From the NCBI GenBank assembly GCA_946885755.1, contig CAMPHB010000081.1, forward strand, positions 1 through 6,374: 6,374 nt of DNA, written 5' to 3'. Source of the DNA: an uncultured Methylophaga sp. (GTDB taxonomy: Bacteria; Pseudomonadota; Gammaproteobacteria; Nitrosococcales; Methylophagaceae). This document shows positions 1 through 6,374 of the stretch, piece by piece (positions within the stretch are counted from its first letter, which is position 1; each line of letters begins with the position of its first letter). The notes beneath the pieces are model-generated. The model was not told where the DNA came from. It ran no database searches and saw only the letters and a list, made by a program, of their open reading frames with translations. Position numbers and translations under genes: made by a program.

Positions 1-1
1 A

Positions 2-2362
2 AAGTGGTTACGCGAATGGGTCAACCCAAATATTGATACCGATACGCTGGTGGCCAAACTGACCCAGGCGGGTCTTGAAGTTGACGCTGTAACGCCGGTT
101 GCCGGCGATTTTCAGGGTGTGTTGGTGGGGCAGGTGAAATCGGTAAAACCGCATCCCGATGCCGATAAATTACGTATTTGTGAAGTCGATGTCGCCGCCG
201 ACGAACTGCTGAATATTGTTTGTGGTGCCGCCAATGTTCGCGAAAACTTGAAAGTGCCGGTGGCGGTGATTGGCGCCGTGTTGCCAGGTAACTTCAAAAT
301 CAAACAAGCCAAACTGCGCGGTGAACCATCGTTTGGCATGTTGTGCTCGGCCAAAGAACTGGGCCTCGCAGAATCTTCAGAAGGTTTACTGGAATTATCG
401 GCGGATGCGCCAGTCGGGCAGGATATCCGCGAATATCTGGACTTGGATGATCAGAGTATTGAGGTCGATTTAACGCCCAATCGCAGTGATTGCCTGGGGG
501 TGGCCGGTATTGCCCGTGAAGTGGGAGTGATCAGCCAGACCGATGTGATGGCGCCGGCTATGCCTGCCGTTACGCCAGTTAATGAGGCAACATTGCCTGT
601 CACGGTGTCAGCGCCTGCTGCTTGTCCACGCTATATAGGGCGAGTCATTAAGGGTATCAATCCACAGGCAGAATCGCCGTTATGGTTGCAGGAAAAATTG
701 CGCCGCAGTGGTTTGCGCAGTCTTGGTGCCATCGTTGATATTACCAATTATGTATTGCTGGAATTGGGCCAGCCAATGCATGCCTTTGATTTGGCAAAAA
801 TCAGCGGCGGTGTTGAGGTGCGCTTTGCCACTAAAGGTGAAGCACTGACATTGCTTGACGGCCAGACCATTGAATTACAGGATGCCAGCCTGCTGATAAC
901 CGATAACAATGGCCCGTTGGCGCTGGCCGGTATTATGGGCGGGCAAACAAGCGCTGTCAGCGATGATAGTGTTGATATCTTTTTGGAATCGGCGTTTTTT
1001 GCACCGGATGCTATTGCCGGACAGGCCAGAAAATACGGTTTGCATACCGATTCTTCGCACCGTTTTGAGCGGGGTGTGGATCCGGAGCTGGCAAAACAGG
1101 CGATAGAGCGTGCCAGCCAGTTGATTATTGCGATTGCCGGTGGTCAGCCGGGACCGGTGATTGAACAAACCAGTGCAGCGGATTTGCCCAGGCCGGCACA
1201 AATTACCTTGCGTGCTGAACGTATCAGGCGGGTGCTGGGGATCAGCCTGCCGGCCGATGATGTGGCTGAAAAATTGACCCGTCTCGGTTTAAAGGTTACT
1301 GCAGTTGAAAACGGCTGGCAGGTGGAAGTGCCCAGTTTCCGCTTTGATTTGGCGATTGAAGTAGATTTAATTGAGGAACTGGGCCGCTTATACGGTTACG
1401 ACCAGTTGCCGCAAACCCGGCCAGAGGTCAGTGTGCTGCCCGGCCAGATTTCCGAGCATCAGCTGCAAACCGAGCGGTTACAGGATTTGCTGGTGGATCG
1501 TGGTTATTTTGAAGCGATTACCTACAGTTTTGTTGATCCGAATCTGCATCAGCATTTTGCAGCCAGTGATAAGGCACCGATTGCGTTAGCCAATCCGATC
1601 TCAGCGGATTTATCGGTGATGCGCCAGTCTTTGTGGCTGGGGTTGGTACAAGCTTTGAGTTATAACCTGAATCGTCAGCAGGATCGGATACGCCTGTTTG
1701 AAATTGGCCGGGTGTTTAACGGTGACAAAACAGCCATCAAACAGGAATTACGCTTAGGTGGTCTGATTTACGGAGATTTAACAACTGAGCAGTGGGCGGA
1801 AAAATCCCGTAAAGTTGACTTCTATGATGCCAAGGCTGATGTCGAAGCACTGCTGATCATGGGTGGCGGTGAGATTGAATTTGTCGCCGATACGCATCCT
1901 GCATTGCATCCTGGTCAAACTGCCCGGATCCTGAAAAATGGTCAGTCAATCGGCTGGCTGGGCGCGTTACATCCAAAACTGAACAAGCCGCTGGATATCA
2001 ATGGCCGGGTATTCGTCTTTGAATTAGCGCTTTCTGCAATATTGTCAGCGCAAGTGCCTGAATTTTCAGGCGTATCACGTTATCCGGCGATCCGCAGAGA
2101 TTTGGCACTGGTGGTGGAACAAACTGTCACTGGTGGCCAAATTGAGCATTGCTTGAAGTCTATCGACTCTGATATTCTTAAAGCATTTCAACTATTTGAC
2201 GTCTATACTGGAGATGGAGTCGAGCATGGCAAAAAGAGTATCGCCATTGCTTTTCGCATTCAGCATGGCGAGCGCACCCTGACAGATGAAGAAGTCGATG
2301 CGTTAATGACGCAGATCACAGATACACTGCAATCATCGCTGGGCGCGGTGATAAGAGCCTGA
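2..2362 (+). CDS. pheT: Phenylalanine--tRNA ligase beta subunit, 5' end cut by the window
   Basis: Beta chain of the cytoplasmic alpha2-beta2 phenylalanyl-tRNA synthetase. The alpha subunit (PheS) holds the aminoacylation site; beta binds tRNA and edits mischarged Tyr-tRNA. The frame is open from base 2 and reads KWLREWVNPNIDTDTL before the GTG at 50. That matches the conserved PheT N-terminus, so the GTG at 50 is an internal valine and the true start lies about five codons upstream. The 786 visible codons give a total near 791, against 795 in E. coli. Numbering from the codon at 50, the domains are: an EMAP-like tRNA-binding domain at about 20-130 with HPDADKL at 35-41; a B3/B4 editing domain at about 190-365 with PMHAFD at 242-247 and HRFERGVDP at 338-346; a B5 domain at about 384-455 ending in YGYD; a synthetase-like core at about 465-665; and a C-terminal ferredoxin-fold anticodon-binding domain from about 673 (SRYPAIRRDLALVV). 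It is first in the visible operon, and ihfA follows after 36 bases. The reading frame is intact. Confidence 0.98.
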   Translation, partial: KWLREWVNPNIDTDTLVAKLTQAGLEVDAVTPVAGDFQGVLVGQVKSVKPHPDADKLRICEVDVAADELLNIVCGAANVRENLKVPVAVIGAVLPGNFKIKQAKLRGEPSFGMLCSAKELGLAESSEGLLELSADAPVGQDIREYLDLDDQSIEVDLTPNRSDCLGVAGIAREVGVISQTDVMAPAMPAVTPVNEATLPVTVSAPAACPRYIGRVIKGINPQAESPLWLQEKLRRSGLRSLGAIVDITNYVLLELGQPMHAFDLAKISGGVEVRFATKGEALTLLDGQTIELQDASLLITDNNGPLALAGIMGGQTSAVSDDSVDIFLESAFFAPDAIAGQARKYGLHTDSSHRFERGVDPELAKQAIERASQLIIAIAGGQPGPVIEQTSAADLPRPAQITLRAERIRRVLGISLPADDVAEKLTRLGLKVTAVENGWQVEVPSFRFDLAIEVDLIEELGRLYGYDQLPQTRPEVSVLPGQISEHQLQTERLQDLLVDRGYFEAITYSFVDPNLHQHFAASDKAPIALANPISADLSVMRQSLWLGLVQALSYNLNRQQDRIRLFEIGRVFNGDKTAIKQELRLGGLIYGDLTTEQWAEKSRKVDFYDAKADVEALLIMGGGEIEFVADTHPALHPGQTARILKNGQSIGWLGALHPKLNKPLDINGRVFVFELALSAILSAQVPEFSGVSRYPAIRRDLALVVEQTVTGGQIEHCLKSIDSDILKAFQLFDVYTGDGVEHGKKSIAIAFRIQHGERTLTDEEVDALMTQITDTLQSSLGAVIRA

Positions 2363-2398
2363 TGTCGGGTCATCAAAAATAAGAATAAAGGGGTAACA

Positions 2399-2695
2399 AT
2401 GGCACTGACCAAAGCCGATATGACCGAACAGCTTTATGAAGAGCTGGGATTTAACAAACGTGAGGCCAAAGAGCTGGTGGAAATGTTCTTTGAAGAGATC
2501 CGCACTGCTTTAGAGCAGGGTGATCAGGTGAAATTATCAGGGTTTGGTAATTTCGAGTTGCGTGACAAAAATGAGCGGCCCGGCCGTAACCCTAAAACCG
2601 GTGAAGAAATCCCCATCACCGCGCGTCGGGTAGTGACCTTCCGTCCCGGTCAGAAACTGAAAGCGAGGGTGGACAGTTATGCTAGAAGCAAGTAA
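2399..2695 (+). CDS. ihfA: Integration host factor subunit alpha
   Basis: A small DNA-bending nucleoid protein that pairs with IHF beta and makes sharp bends at specific sites in recombination, replication and sigma-54 transcription. At 98 residues it is close to the 99-residue E. coli protein and is nearly identical to it in the core. The N-terminal helical dimerisation part covers about residues 1-45. The conserved [14 protein letters not shown] stretch is at 44-57, and the DNA-binding beta arm [18 protein letters not shown] lies at 60-77. Pro65 is the residue that intercalates at the DNA kink in known IHF structures. The distinctive [14 protein letters not shown] pattern separates IHF alpha from HU and IHF beta. 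A strong ribosome site, AAAGGGG at 2387-2393, sits 5 bases before the ATG. The gene follows pheT by 36 bases and its 3' end overlaps the merR-type gene. IHF alpha downstream of pheT is the standard gammaproteobacterial order. Confidence 0.98.
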   Translation: MALTKADMTEQLYEELGFNKREAKELVEMFFEEIRTALEQGDQVKLSGFGNFELRDKNERPGRNPKTGEEIPITARRVVTFRPGQKLKARVDSYARSK

Positions 2696-3044
2696 CAACA
2701 ATGAGTTACCGGCGATCCCCGGCAAACGCTATTTCACCATCGGTGAAGTCAGCGAATTGTGTGGTGTTAAACCGCACGTACTGCGTTACTGGGAACAGGA
2801 ATTTTCACAATTAAAACCAGTTAAACGCCGTGGCAACCGCCGTTATTATCAGCGCCATGATGTGGTGTTAATTCGTGAAATCCGCGGTCTGCTTTACGAA
2901 CAGGGCTTTACCATTGGTGGTGCCCGTCAACAGCTGGAAACCGATACCAAAACCGAAGTTTCACACAGCACAGACAAAAACAAAAAGCGTATCATTGCCG
3001 AAATGCTTGATGAGCTTGAGTCATTAAAAGCGTTATTAGCCTGA
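2679..3044 (+). CDS. MerR-type (MlrA-like) transcriptional regulator downstream of ihfA
   Basis: A 121-residue DNA-binding protein of the MerR superfamily. The winged helix-turn-helix begins at [25 protein letters not shown] (residues 18-42), followed by the wing [13 protein letters not shown] at 50-62 and the helix [23 protein letters not shown] at 64-86. The segment at about 87-102 is polar and probably disordered. The last 18 residues ([18 protein letters not shown]) form a short amphipathic helix that could act as a dimerisation coil. There is no C-terminal effector domain and no cysteine metal site, so the ligand, if any, is unknown. The same small protein next to ihfA is a conserved arrangement in pseudomonads and relatives as I recall; its regulon is not established to my knowledge. 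The ATG at 2679 is preceded by GAGGG and GGA within ihfA, and the reading frames overlap by 17 bases, which suggests translational coupling. It is the last gene before the terminator. Confidence 0.93.
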   Translation: MLEASNNNELPAIPGKRYFTIGEVSELCGVKPHVLRYWEQEFSQLKPVKRRGNRRYYQRHDVVLIREIRGLLYEQGFTIGGARQQLETDTKTEVSHSTDKNKKRIIAEMLDELESLKALLA

Positions 3045-3061
3045 GTTTTGTGACAGGTCAG

Positions 3062-3104
3062 AAAAAAGCCCCGCAGATGGAGTTCTGCGGGGCTTTTTTG
3101 TTTT
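3062..3104. terminator. Bidirectional rho-independent terminator between convergent operons
   Basis: A perfect 10-base-pair GC-rich stem, GCCCCGCAGA at 3068-3077 with TCTGCGGGGC at 3084-3093, closes a 6-base loop (TGGAGT). It is flanked by A6 at 3062-3067 and T6 at 3094-3099, with four further T after one G. Read rightward it ends the pheT-ihfA-merR transcript 18 bases after the merR-type stop. Read leftward the A run becomes a T run, so it also ends prpBCD, whose last stop is at 3117-3119. It occupies most of the 72-base gap between the converging genes. Confidence 0.95.
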
Positions 3105-3116
3105 AGTGGTTAATAA

Positions 3117-4568
3117 TTAAATCACCAGTAAATCGACAAATTGTTGTACCGGCATTGCCGATAATTCTTCTGCATCTAACGAAGCTGACAAAATTGCATG
3201 TTGCTGACGCTCAGGAAAACGCCGCGCCAAGTTGATTTTGAACTTTTTGATTAATTCCGGCATCCCCTCATCACGCCGCCGGCGATGGCCGATTGGATAC
3301 TCCACGGTAATTTTTTCGGAACGACTACCATCTTTGAAAAACACCTGAACGGCATTGGCAATAGAACGTTTGTCAGGGTCTAAGTAATCTGCGGTAAATT
3401 GCGCGACTTCAACACATTGCATCTTGTCACGCAGCGCATCAATACGCGGATCAGCGGCAACATCATCTTCATAGTCTGCCGCGCTCAGGCTGCCTTTCAA
3501 CAAACCCACAGCGGTCATATATTGCAGACAATGATCACGATCAGCCGGGTTATTCAACGGGCCTTGTTTATCGATAATGCGAATCGCCGACTCGTGCGTG
3601 TTGATAACACTTTTGTCGATATCGGCAATTTTCTGCAGGCTATCCAGTTGCTGGCCAAGTTGTGGATGCAACTGCAGCGCGCACTCCACCGCCGTCTGGG
3701 CATGAAATTCGGCCGGAAAGGAAATTTTGAACAATACATTTTCCATCACGTAGCTGCCATAAGGCCGCTGAAACTTAAACGGCTGGCCTTTAAAAGCCAC
3801 GTCATAAAAACCCCAGGTTTTAGCCGTTAATGCCGTTGGATAACCCATCTCACCTTTCATGGTCATTAAGGCAAGACGCACTGCCCGGCTGGTCGCATCG
3901 CCCGCTGCCCAGGATTTACGTGAACCGGTATTGGGGCTATGCCGGTAGGTACGCAGGCTCTGGCCATCAACCCAGGCATTGGAAACGGCATTGATAATAT
4001 CCTCCTTGCTACCACCGAGCATGCCGGTAACAACGGCTGTAGAGGCGACTTTGACCAGCACCACATGATCCAGACCGACACGGTTAAAACTGTTTTCCAG
4101 TGCTAATATGCCCTGAATTTCATGGGCTTTGATCATGGCAACCAGAACATCCCGTATGGTCAGCGAATGTTTTCCGGGTTGTCGTGATAAAAAATCCGCT
4201 ACCGCTAAAATGCCGCCCAGATTATCTGAAGGATGGCCCCATTCGGCCGCCAGCCAGGTGTCGTTAAAATCCAGCCAACGCACCATTGCACCTATGTTAA
4301 ATGCAGCTTGTACCGGATCCAGCTGAAATTGTGTGCCCGGTACTTTGCTGCCATTGGGCACAATCGTGCCTGGCACAATCGGCCCTAGCAGTTTGGTACA
4401 AGCAGGGTAACCTAAGGCCTCAAAACCACAGCCCAGTGTATCCAGCAGGCAGTAATGGGCGGTGCGTAGCGCTTCTTCACTGGTGACCTGATAATCTTTG
4501 ACATAGTCAGCGATATCGACCAACACCTGATCCGGCGCCGGCCGCACATTGGAAATTGCAGAAGACAT
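3117..4568 (-). CDS. prpD: 2-methylcitrate dehydratase
   Basis: Dehydrates (2S,3S)-2-methylcitrate to 2-methyl-cis-aconitate in the cytoplasmic methylcitrate cycle, which oxidises propionyl-CoA to pyruvate. It belongs to the MmgE/PrpD family, which needs no iron-sulfur cluster, and is unrelated to aconitases. The 483 residues equal the E. coli PrpD length, and identity is high from end to end. Conserved stretches are LLDTLGCG at 41-48, [19 protein letters not shown] at 77-95, [20 protein letters not shown] at 97-116, [18 protein letters not shown] at 218-235, [19 protein letters not shown] at 271-289, and [12 protein letters not shown] at 336-347. The start is fixed by alignment with the E. 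coli N-terminus and by AAGGA (minus strand, 4575-4579) 6 bases ahead of the ATG. It begins 20 bases after prpC, so it is the last gene of the operon. The frame is intact and no key segment is missing. It is PrpD proper rather than the other MmgE/PrpD members, judging by the full-length match. Confidence 0.98.
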   Translation of the reverse strand: MSSAISNVRPAPDQVLVDIADYVKDYQVTSEEALRTAHYCLLDTLGCGFEALGYPACTKLLGPIVPGTIVPNGSKVPGTQFQLDPVQAAFNIGAMVRWLDFNDTWLAAEWGHPSDNLGGILAVADFLSRQPGKHSLTIRDVLVAMIKAHEIQGILALENSFNRVGLDHVVLVKVASTAVVTGMLGGSKEDIINAVSNAWVDGQSLRTYRHSPNTGSRKSWAAGDATSRAVRLALMTMKGEMGYPTALTAKTWGFYDVAFKGQPFKFQRPYGSYVMENVLFKISFPAEFHAQTAVECALQLHPQLGQQLDSLQKIADIDKSVINTHESAIRIIDKQGPLNNPADRDHCLQYMTAVGLLKGSLSAADYEDDVAADPRIDALRDKMQCVEVAQFTADYLDPDKRSIANAVQVFFKDGSRSEKITVEYPIGHRRRRDEGMPELIKKFKINLARRFPERQQHAILSASLDAEELSAMPVQQFVDLLVI

Positions 4569-4588
4569 AAATTTTCCTTGGAGAAAGA

Positions 4589-5731
4589 TTAGCCGCGCTG
4601 GCTGACAGGGATAAATGGCCGATCAGACGGGCCGTTATACTCGGCATTGGGCCGGATGATTTTGTTATCAATACGCTGTTCAATGACATGTGCCGCCCAG
4701 CCACTGATCCGCGAAATCACAAAGATCGGTGTGAAAAAAGCCGTCGGAATGCCCATCATGTGATAGCTCGATGCACTGTACCAATCGAGATTGGGAAACA
4801 TTTTTTTCTCGCGCCACATCACTTGCTCGATACGCTCTGACACGGCAAACAAATTCATATTGCCCCCGGTTTCACAGAGCTTTCTGGCAACGGCTTTGAT
4901 AGCAACATTACGCGGATCAGAAATGGTATAAACCGGATGGCCAAAGCCGATAATGATTTCTTTATTGGCGATACGCTGCATGATGTCTTTTTCTGCGGCA
5001 TCGGCGCTTTGATAACGTTGAATGATTTCCATCGCCGCCTCATTGGCACCGCCATGTTTCGGGCCACTCAGCGCGCCAATGGCACCGGTAATGGAAGAGT
5101 ACATATCCGCCAGCGTGCCGGCGATAACCCGTGCAGTAAAGGTCGAGGCATTAAATTCATGCTCGGCGTAGAGCACCAGTGACTCGTTCATGGCGTTGAT
5201 ATGCAAATCACTGGGAGCTTTGCCATGCAATAAGTGCAGAAAATGCGCGCCGACCGAAATATCGTCGGTTTCCAGTTCAATGCGCCGGCCACTGCTGCTG
5301 AAATGATGCCAGTAGAGCAGCGCAGAACCCAGGCAGGCAATCAGCCGGTCAGCCAAGTCGCGGGCGCCGGCAATATTATGATCGGCCGCTTCCGGTTCCA
5401 GTGTGCCCAGTGTTGAACAGGCAGTACGCATCACATCCATCGGATGGGCAGTGGCCGGTAATTGTTCCAGCACGCGTTTTAATGCATCGGGCAAACCGCG
5501 CAGGCTGGCAAGCTTTTGCTGATATTGTTGTAACTGTTGCTGACTGGGCAATTCGCCATAGATCAGCAGATAAGCGACCTCTTCAAAGCTGGCATTTTTT
5601 GCCAGATCCAGAATGTCATAACCACGATAATGTAAGTCATTGCCGCTATGGCCAACAGTACACACGGCAGTGGTGCCCGCGGCAACACCGGCCAGTGCAA
5701 CACCTTTTTTCACTTTTTTCACTTCAGTCAT
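4589..5731 (-). CDS. prpC: 2-methylcitrate synthase
   Basis: Condenses propionyl-CoA with oxaloacetate to give 2-methylcitrate and CoA, the entry step of the methylcitrate cycle. It is a member of the citrate synthase family, with 380 residues against 389 in Salmonella PrpC. The catalytic residues seen by motif are His226 in GPKHGGANE, His265 in IGFGHPVYT and Asp316 in [10 protein letters not shown], equivalent to His264, His305 and Asp362 of E. coli citrate synthase. The short type, starting near [17 protein letters not shown] without the N-terminal extension of GltA, together with the motifs [11 protein letters not shown] (34-44), HPMDVMRT (96-103), [10 protein letters not shown] (189-198) and [14 protein letters not shown] (355-368), indicates methylcitrate synthase rather than a respiratory citrate synthase. 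Some citrate synthase activity is common in the family. GGAG (minus strand, 5738-5741) lies 6 bases ahead of the ATG. prpB ends 29 bases upstream and prpD starts 20 bases downstream. The 5' end encodes KKVKK through two consecutive GTGAAAAAA units, a mild slippage risk only. Confidence 0.98.
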   Translation of the reverse strand: MTEVKKVKKGVALAGVAAGTTAVCTVGHSGNDLHYRGYDILDLAKNASFEEVAYLLIYGELPSQQQLQQYQQKLASLRGLPDALKRVLEQLPATAHPMDVMRTACSTLGTLEPEAADHNIAGARDLADRLIACLGSALLYWHHFSSSGRRIELETDDISVGAHFLHLLHGKAPSDLHINAMNESLVLYAEHEFNASTFTARVIAGTLADMYSSITGAIGALSGPKHGGANEAAMEIIQRYQSADAAEKDIMQRIANKEIIIGFGHPVYTISDPRNVAIKAVARKLCETGGNMNLFAVSERIEQVMWREKKMFPNLDWYSASSYHMMGIPTAFFTPIFVISRISGWAAHVIEQRIDNKIIRPNAEYNGPSDRPFIPVSQRG

Positions 5732-5760
5732 CGGTTTCTCCGGCTCAGTTACTCAGTGGC

Positions 5761-6342
5761 TCAAGACTCTGGTTTCTGGTTGCTGAACAGTGCGTCCAGC
5801 TTGCTTTCAAAGCTGTGGTAATCGAGGTATTCGTAGAGTTCGGCACGGCTTTGCATCAACTCGATAACCTGCTGCTGGCTGCCATGCTGCCGAATCGACT
5901 GATAAACCTTTAAAGCTGCCTGATTCATTGCCCGGAAAGCTGAGAGCGGATATAACACCAGCGCCACATCATGGGCGGCCAGTTCATCGACCGTGAATAA
6001 CGGCGTACTGCCAAACTCAGTGATATTGGCGAGGATGGGTTTTTTGACGGCATCGGCAAACTGCTGATACATGCCAAGCTCGGTTATTGCTTCCGGAAAC
6101 ACCATATCGGCACCGGCTTCAATACAGGCACAGGCACGATCTATAGCAGCATTAAGGCCTTCAACCGCCAGGGCATCGGTACGAGCCATAATGACAAAGT
6201 CGTCGTCAGTCCGGGCATCTACCGCGGCTTTAATACGGTCAACCATTTCTGCCTGACTGACAATGGCTTTATTGGGACGATGGCCACAGCGTTTACTTTG
6301 CACCTGATCTTCAATATGCACGGCACCGGCGCCGGCTTTAAC
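5761..6342 (-). CDS. prpB: Methylisocitrate lyase, C-terminal two-thirds; N-terminal third absent or cut off
   Basis: Splits 2-methylisocitrate into pyruvate and succinate, the last step of the methylcitrate cycle. It belongs to the isocitrate lyase/PEP mutase superfamily, a Mg-dependent (beta/alpha)8 barrel. Visible family marks are [14 protein letters not shown], the catalytic loop KRCGHRPNK (its Cys corresponds to Cys123 of E. coli PrpB), [31 protein letters not shown] and [10 protein letters not shown], then a C-terminal helical tail with normal ending at 5761-5763. About 194 codons match E. coli residues 105-296. Upstream of 6342 the frame stops resembling PrpB and reaches a TAG at 6367-6369. 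No credible start exists: the only in-frame candidate, GTG at 6319-6321, is a valine inside a beta strand. The first roughly 104 residues, including the DAD Mg-binding motif, are not here. This may be a real truncation or an artefact at a sequence end. The operon spacing to prpC (29 bases) is normal. Confidence 0.9.
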   Translation of the reverse strand, partial: VKAGAGAVHIEDQVQSKRCGHRPNKAIVSQAEMVDRIKAAVDARTDDDFVIMARTDALAVEGLNAAIDRACACIEAGADMVFPEAITELGMYQQFADAVKKPILANITEFGSTPLFTVDELAAHDVALVLYPLSAFRAMNQAALKVYQSIRQHGSQQQVIELMQSRAELYEYLDYHSFESKLDALFSNQKPES

Positions 6343-6374
6343 GGGTATCAGGTGCTTTGATGCTGACTAAACTG
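6343..6374. other. Short tail that does not continue prpB
   Basis: These 32 bases sit where prpB codons for about residues 94-104 (in E. coli, the SAFNVARTVKSMI region) should be. On the minus strand the prpB frame reads only SASKHLIP after a TAG stop at 6367-6369. The two other minus frames give [11 protein letters not shown] followed by a stop, and a frame with an internal TGA; neither resembles PrpB. A single base insertion or deletion does not restore the family sequence by eye. Part of it (6347-6355, ATCAGGTGC) is the reverse complement of 6300-6308 inside prpB. Confidence 0.5.

Noticed and set aside
50..52. GTG as the start of pheT
   Set aside because: The frame is open to base 2 and the upstream residues KWLREWVNPNIDTDTL match the conserved PheT N-terminus, so this is an internal valine.
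2179..2209. Possible promoter for ihfA inside pheT, with TATACT at 2204-2209
   Set aside because: The -10-like hexamer is good and E. coli has an ihfA promoter within pheT, but no acceptable -35 lies at normal spacing (AAGCAT at 17 bases), so it cannot be supported from sequence alone.
2369..2381. Possible IHF autoregulatory site ahead of ihfA (ATCAAAAATAAG)
   Set aside because: It has the ATCAA half of the IHF consensus but lacks the TTR element at the required spacing.
3045..3116. tRNA-Pro gene expected after the merR-type gene in some relatives
   Set aside because: The 72-base gap holds only the terminator hairpin; there is no room or cloverleaf for a tRNA.
3399..3830. 143-codon open frame on the plus strand
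   Set aside because: It lies fully antisense to prpD, which is conserved along its whole length, and has no recognisable domain.
4357..4381. Ten-base direct repeat GGCACAATCG at 4357 and 4372
   Set aside because: It encodes the conserved [11 protein letters not shown] stretch of PrpD, where the protein itself repeats an IVP motif; this is coding sequence, not a regulatory repeat.
5401..5913. 170-codon open frame on the plus strand
   Set aside because: It is antisense to prpC and prpB, matches no family I recognise, and is explained as a shadow of strongly conserved coding frames on the minus strand.
6319..6321. GTG as the start of a shortened prpB
   Set aside because: It falls inside the conserved [12 protein letters not shown] strand, the upstream codons still match PrpB, and no ribosome site is apparent.

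Overview
The window looks like chromosomal DNA from a gammaproteobacterium with moderate G+C. It holds the ends of two conserved housekeeping blocks that converge on one shared terminator. IhfA is nearly identical to the enterobacterial protein, and PheT, PrpC and PrpD match their gammaproteobacterial counterparts along their length. ihfA is followed by a small MerR-type regulator, as I recall from pseudomonads and relatives, whereas in Escherichia coli btuC follows ihfA. A non-enteric gammaproteobacterium is therefore more likely; the genus cannot be fixed from this sequence.

Plus strand, 2-3044: the phenylalanyl-tRNA synthetase beta subunit gene (pheT) lacks only its first few codons. It is followed after 36 bases by ihfA (IHF alpha subunit). 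ihfA overlaps by 17 bases a 121-residue MerR-type DNA-binding protein. This is the downstream part of a pheST-ihfA-merR operon. At 3062-3104 a strong GC-rich hairpin flanked by A and T runs serves as a terminator for both directions.

Minus strand, 6374 down to 3117: a methylcitrate-cycle operon in the order prpB-prpC-prpD, with gaps of 29 and 20 bases. PrpC joins propionyl-CoA to oxaloacetate to give 2-methylcitrate. PrpD dehydrates it to 2-methyl-cis-aconitate. An aconitase encoded elsewhere hydrates this to 2-methylisocitrate, and PrpB splits that into pyruvate and succinate. This is the E. coli/Salmonella-type PrpD route; no acnD or prpF lies between prpC and prpD.

The one real anomaly is at the right edge. 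prpB matches its family only from about residue 105. Similarity to PrpB ends near 6342, and a stop codon appears in frame at 6367-6369. This may be a truncated or rearranged prpB, or an assembly artefact at a contig end. Otherwise the window is ordinary core genome, and I see no undescribed system, mobile element, CRISPR array or RNA gene.
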